Shown here in pieces: positions 48,402 to 52,192 of a stretch of DNA of 52,192 bases (position 1 is its first letter; each line of letters starts with the position of its first letter). A program made the translations under genes and the position numbers. Origin of the DNA: a virus; the IMG/VR virus record IMGVR_UViG_3300034166_000764, positions 1 through 52,192 of that record; one strand, written 5' to 3'. The notes below the pieces were generated by a model. That model saw only the letters and a program-made list of their open reading frames with translations, was not told where the DNA came from and did not search any database.

Positions 48402-49561
48402 ACATACTCCCTTAGAAGGTCTTTGAAATCAGGATTCTTTAAAGCTCTCAATGCTCTAGATACTACCCCTTTACCAAACTCTTCAATCAAACTTCTCTTA
48501 CTTGTTTTAGTATAACCAAACAATCCAAATAGTCTACAGATAACTAACTCATTAATTTCACCTAAAGTAGATAAAGCTCTTTTAAGATCAATAAGATAGT
48601 CGTTATCCTCTGTAACGCTTGTTTTATCATGCTTTACGATAGATACTGAGTTAGTATATTTAGTAATATATTTTAAGTCTTTCTTAGTTAAGTTAGTCAT
48701 CTTCTCATCATTGAGAGAAGTACCATCAAAATTACTTCTAGTAGCTTTCATAATGTTAGTAACTCTCTTAACTGGAACTATAGTGTTGTAAGTAACTACC
48801 TCATTGACTAAAGCTTGAGCATATACGTTTCTAAAAGCATAATGTATATTATCATAATTTGAATAGTGTTTAACTAACTGTAGCACTGCTGCATTAAAAC
48901 AAGACTCTGCTACATTAGGATCTTGTGTGTATCTTGTAGCAAAGTTAGACTTATAACTCTTCAACTGTTCACAAAGTCTAACTATCCATCCAGAATGTTC
49001 ATCACCAGAGCTGGTAGCTGCTTTAGTAACCAACTCTTTCAATGACATCTTTCTGGACTTTCCCACACTAGCAGTGTTACCACTAACTAGAATACCCTTT
49101 AACTTCTTTAACATCTCATACTTACTACCTTCTAAGTTAAACTTAGCTATACACTCCTTAAGAGAAGGGTACTTAAAGTTACCACTAGCATTAGGTATAG
49201 CTACATGATCTCTAGCTAGTTCTAGTAGATCAACAAGAACTATAGCTGGAGTAGGTCTATTAACTTTAAAGTATAAACTAGCTAACATAGTATCTTGGAA
49301 GTCTTTGTTAATAGTATAGGTGCTAAACCCTTCTGAACCATCATTAAGAATGTCGGTTATTTCTTTAATAGTGTAGCCTTTAGCAAGCTTCTCATCAGTA
49401 ATACCGTTGATAGCAGTGATATGAGCTGGTACTGTGTAACCTTCTGCTTGTTTAATGTAGTGTGTATTATCATCAATCACAACCGCTAGCACGTTAGGTG
49501 TGCTAGGGTCTTTATAGTTATGGGTTTTTAACAGCCCATCTGTTTCAAAGTATAGTATCAT
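48398..49561 (-). CDS. Sigma-70-like protein fused to degenerate DnaQ-like domain
   Basis: A 387-residue two-part protein. Residues 1-155 follow the DnaQ/DEDD order: ILYFETDGL (where DnaQ has DTETTGL), AINGITDEKL, TINKDFQDTML, then VDLLELARDHVAIP and YPSLKECIAKFNL. But the first catalytic Asp is Tyr4, and the Exo III His and Asp are absent, so it is probably inactive. Residues 215-275 resemble sigma region 2 and 3.0 (CFNAAVLQLVKHYSNYD, FRNVYAQALVNEV, IVPVKRVTNIMKATR). Residues 322-387 resemble region 4 (LKRALSTLGEINELVICRLF to ALRALKNPDFKDLLREY). It is the only candidate transcription factor for the late promoters. Confidence 0.6.
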   Translation of the reverse strand: MILYFETDGLLKTHNYKDPSTPNVLAVVIDDNTHYIKQAEGYTVPAHITAINGITDEKLAKGYTIKEITDILNDGSEGFSTYTINKDFQDTMLASLYFKVNRPTPAIVLVDLLELARDHVAIPNASGNFKYPSLKECIAKFNLEGSKYEMLKKLKGILVSGNTASVGKSRKMSLKELVTKAATSSGDEHSGWIVRLCEQLKSYKSNFATRYTQDPNVAESCFNAAVLQLVKHYSNYDNIHYAFRNVYAQALVNEVVTYNTIVPVKRVTNIMKATRSNFDGTSLNDEKMTNLTKKDLKYITKYTNSVSIVKHDKTSVTEDNDYLIDLKRALSTLGEINELVICRLFGLFGYTKTSKRSLIEEFGKGVVSRALRALKNPDFKDLLREYV

Positions 49562-49562
49562 A

Positions 49563-49823
49563 CTAGAATCCTTTTTTAGTTTTAGGTTTAGCTACTGCTT
49601 TAGTCTTAGGTAAGTTCTTTTGAATCACTGCTGACAGTGCTACTAAAGCTTTATCATAATCTAGGTTACCTGTTAGCTCGTAGTCAAATTCAGTTTTAAC
49701 TCTTTTAACAAAACCTTCAGCTAACCTATTACCAACTTCTTCAAACACTTCTGTATCCCACAGTAAATCATTTAATACTCTGTCTATAATTGGTGTCACT
49801 AAGTTTGATATAAATATTTTCAT
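49563..49823 (-). CDS. Small hypothetical protein
   Basis: An 86-residue protein with a helical core and a Lys/Ala/Pro tail (KAVAKPKTKKGF). One base from the sigma-like gene and 36 from the helicase, GGAG upstream. Unrecognised. Confidence 0.68.
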   Translation of the reverse strand: MKIFISNLVTPIIDRVLNDLLWDTEVFEEVGNRLAEGFVKRVKTEFDYELTGNLDYDKALVALSAVIQKNLPKTKAVAKPKTKKGF

Positions 49824-49859
49824 TTTAATAATTCTCCTATTGTTGTTATACCCGATTTC

Positions 49860-51104
49860 TTAATAATTATAACCTACCACCTCATTAAATACTTGTCCAT
49901 TAATATTAGTAAATGGCATCAGTGTACTCTCATTCATACCACCACCAAACTCATGTCTATTTTTTAAGCATTGTAGATCCACTCTGTTACGTTCCTCAGT
50001 CTTAGTTATAGTAATGATTTGACTAGCAGCATCTTTAGTCTGCCCTGAACCTTTAATGTCATCATAAGACTTAATAGTCTTAGAACTGCTGCCACTATCT
50101 ACAGAGGACTTTCTTAGCTGTGCTAAGCAGATAGCTATAGCACCTTCATCTATACAATACTTCTTTAGACCTAATACAAACTCATCAAACTTAGCTATGT
50201 CTGTATTACCAGTAACCATGTTAAGATGATCTACAAAGATAAACTTATACTTCTTCTTGTAAAGCATTGGTAAGAAGTCATCTATGTTAGGGTGACAGCC
50301 AAAGTCAATATCCATATCATACACAGAGTCTTGTAAGTCATTAATGATAGCTATATCATCCCTGTTGGGGCTTTCCACTGACTTCATATTAAATGTTAAT
50401 CTACCTTTCCTTGTAGCCAACTGTACTAAAAGCTTTCTCATTAATACATTAGAATCCATCTCTAAACTGTTATAGAAGCAAGGGTAGTGTCTACTAAAGT
50501 CTTCTAGTAGATTAAGAGCAAAGGTAGTCTTACCACAACCAGTACCAGCAGTCAATACCAGTATATCATTCTCTCTCAGCCCACCACCAAAGCATCTATT
50601 TAAAGAATCATATCTAGTAGGGTAGATGATAGATTTACCAGTCTCTAAGTAGTCTACAGCCTGCTCTAACACCTTATCAAATGCTTGCTTAACACTCTTA
50701 GGTTCATCTATTCTAGGTAGTCTAGCTATGTTCTTATTCAGTACAGCAAGGTGTTTATCAAACTTCTCTGGTGAGTCTAGAACTGCTTGGTTAAACACTT
50801 CTAAGAATCCAGTAGTCTTTAGTTTCTTATAATTATCTAAGCTACCTTTAAGATATATTACTTTCTGCTCTTGAGGTAAGTTTTTAAACAACTGATATTC
50901 TTCTGATGTGGTTAGTTCAGCTACATAAGTAAGCTCACTATCAGTAAGTGATTGCATACCTTGACCATCTTGTATACTCTTAAGTATGTTCACCGACATA
51001 GTGTCATCAAAGAAGTCTAAAGGAAGAGTAGATACCTTCTTAGATATATACTGATCCATAGTACCATCTAATGGTGTTATAGCTAACAGTTCTTTATTAT
51101 ACAT
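49860..51104 (-). CDS. DnaB-like replicative DNA helicase
   Basis: A 414-residue helicase. The N-terminal helical part (1-150) precedes a RecA-like core with Walker A GTGCGKTT (187-194), Walker B FIFVDHLNM, AQLRK and a late QTKDAASQI segment. It unwinds the fork, and pairs with the primase encoded immediately upstream (8-nt overlap). Confidence 0.93.
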   Translation of the reverse strand: MYNKELLAITPLDGTMDQYISKKVSTLPLDFFDDTMSVNILKSIQDGQGMQSLTDSELTYVAELTTSEEYQLFKNLPQEQKVIYLKGSLDNYKKLKTTGFLEVFNQAVLDSPEKFDKHLAVLNKNIARLPRIDEPKSVKQAFDKVLEQAVDYLETGKSIIYPTRYDSLNRCFGGGLRENDILVLTAGTGCGKTTFALNLLEDFSRHYPCFYNSLEMDSNVLMRKLLVQLATRKGRLTFNMKSVESPNRDDIAIINDLQDSVYDMDIDFGCHPNIDDFLPMLYKKKYKFIFVDHLNMVTGNTDIAKFDEFVLGLKKYCIDEGAIAICLAQLRKSSVDSGSSSKTIKSYDDIKGSGQTKDAASQIITITKTEERNRVDLQCLKNRHEFGGGMNESTLMPFTNINGQVFNEVVGYNY

Positions 51105-52074
51105 TGTTTACATCCTTCTCTATCTCTCTAACACTCATAGACCTGATCTGAGCTAGGTCTAAACTCATCTGCTTTCTATGTAACATAAATTTACATGACC
51201 TTATCAATCTAATAATATCTAAATCATTATACCCATGATTAAGCATCCACATAACTACTCCTATCTTAACATAGTTATTATCATTATACAAACACTCACC
51301 AAAATCTTTACCAGAATAATCATAACAATACACTGGAACTCCTACAGCTATTAGTTTCTTTAACAGCTCATATTGTGCCTGTAAACCTGATTTATCATTA
51401 TCAAGAGCTAATATAATATCTCTTCCTAAGTCTTTTAACTGTTTAATCTGCTGCTCACTAGCAACACAACCACCTAAAGCTACACAATCTAAATCTTCTT
51501 GTTTAGCTAAGATAGAATCAATGTAAGACTCTACCACTACTACAGGTGCTTGTCTATTAGTGATGTTGTCTAATCCCATCAGCACCTCTGACTTACCACC
51601 ATCACTACTATACCTATACTCTTTTCTGTAAATGTCTCTAGTCATATGGAACTTATACTTTTTATTTTTAGATATTGGAAATACTATAGCAGATCCAAGT
51701 GCAGCAAGCCTATAGTCATCTATAGAGTCATCAGTAATACCTCTAGAATAGAGGAACTTCTTATGTGCTTCAGTTAATGGTTCAAACTCTGGTGATTCCT
51801 CTAACTCTATTTTATCATACTTTATCTCAAACATATCAGCTATTTCTTTAGCTGCTTGAGTGTAGTTTAAGTCATTTAGTTGAGAATAGTATCTAATAAT
51901 GTCTGACCTTTCACCACAAGCAAAGCAGAAAGCAAAGTCATCATTCACTATCATAGAGGGAATCGTATCATTATGAAACGGACATCGTATCATTTTCTTA
52001 GTTATCCTAATGTTGAGTTTGGATAAAAAATTCTCGAATGTGATCTGGCTTTTTATATCATTAAATAACTTCAT
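51097..52074 (-). CDS. DnaG-type primase with CHC2 zinc finger and Toprim
   Basis: A 325-residue primase. Zinc finger Cys31, His34, Cys50, Cys53; Toprim with Glu182 (VVVESYID) and Asp225-x-Asp227 (LALDNDKSG). The short C-terminus probably contacts the helicase. Its start lies in the terminal repeat, so on the circle it continues across the junction and overlaps the exonuclease stop by 14 nt. Confidence 0.93.
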   Translation of the reverse strand: MKLFNDIKSQITFENFLSKLNIRITKKMIRCPFHNDTIPSMIVNDDFAFCFACGERSDIIRYYSQLNDLNYTQAAKEIADMFEIKYDKIELEESPEFEPLTEAHKKFLYSRGITDDSIDDYRLAALGSAIVFPISKNKKYKFHMTRDIYRKEYRYSSDGGKSEVLMGLDNITNRQAPVVVVESYIDSILAKQEDLDCVALGGCVASEQQIKQLKDLGRDIILALDNDKSGLQAQYELLKKLIAVGVPVYCYDYSGKDFGECLYNDNNYVKIGVVMWMLNHGYNDLDIIRLIRSCKFMLHRKQMSLDLAQIRSMSVREIEKDVNNV

Positions 52075-52192
52075 TCATGTAACCCTCGTCATAAAACTGT
52101 ATGAGCCTTTCCTCAAACTTAGCAAAGTTCTCTGCTATCTCTTCAGGAGTAAACAAATAACTTTTAAACTCATCTTTAGGTAAGGCTACAGT
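52000..52192. repeat. Terminal repeat, right copy
   Basis: This is the second copy of bases 1-193. It contains the primase start (ATG at 52072-52074) and the 3' end of the exonuclease gene (from 52061 upward), which duplicates the start of the window and should be annotated once. Confidence 0.9.

Overview
The window is a complete, circular (or circularly permuted) genome of an AT-rich, tailed, podovirus-like phage. Bases 1-193 recur at 52000-52192 with one silent difference, so the unit is 51,999 bp. No integrase, repressor or partition gene is visible, so a lytic life cycle is likely. The gene set (family A DNA polymerase, class I ribonucleotide reductase, terminase, portal, SleB-type ejection protein, P22 gp10-like tail protein) suggests a podovirus. 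Two GH24 lysozymes point to a Gram-negative host, but the host cannot be named from the sequence.

Layout. Minus-strand early and replication genes run from about 14.5 kb down to base 1 and continue across the circle junction from 52.07 kb down to 44.53 kb. In transcription order they are: a block of small accessory ORFs (14.5-10.1 kb); nrdB; a small S4-domain protein; a secreted metzincin protease; nrdA carrying a 329-residue intein; DUF3310; DNA polymerase; PD-(D/E)XK exonuclease; CHC2/Toprim primase; DnaB-like helicase; a sigma-70-like protein fused to a degenerate DnaQ-like domain; a metallophosphoesterase; S-adenosylmethionine decarboxylase; a second nuclease; and a MazG-like pyrophosphohydrolase. 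Plus-strand late genes run from 17.19 to 44.53 kb: XhlA-like membrane protein, terminase, portal, GroES-like co-chaperonin, scaffold, capsid, adaptors, lysozyme, fibre and collagen-like proteins, ejection proteins, tail protein and appendage proteins. Two inserts break this strand: a small accessory cassette (29.4-30.5 kb) flanked by a duplicated promoter, and an inverted cassette (39.06-40.61 kb) with a second lysozyme and a PAPS-reductase-like protein.

The divergence zone, 14.53-17.18 kb, is about 2.65 kb with almost no coding capacity. It is dense in inverted repeats, has two look-alike hairpins with compensatory changes, a potential G-quadruplex, a GC-rich G-run island and five perfect-length 16-bp AT tandem repeats. 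It is the best candidate for the origin and control region and may hold the packaging site.

The most interesting signal is transcriptional. Six late loci carry GTAAC(A/G)-N16-(T/A)A(T/C)ACT, a spacing not shared with the TTGnnn-N17-TATnnT promoters of early genes. In most of these promoters the -10 element lies only 6-12 bases before the start codon, which predicts leaderless mRNAs. No phage RNA polymerase is visible, and the sigma-like protein at 48.4-49.6 kb is the natural candidate for reading the late promoters. All functional statements come from motif recognition by eye; no database search was possible.
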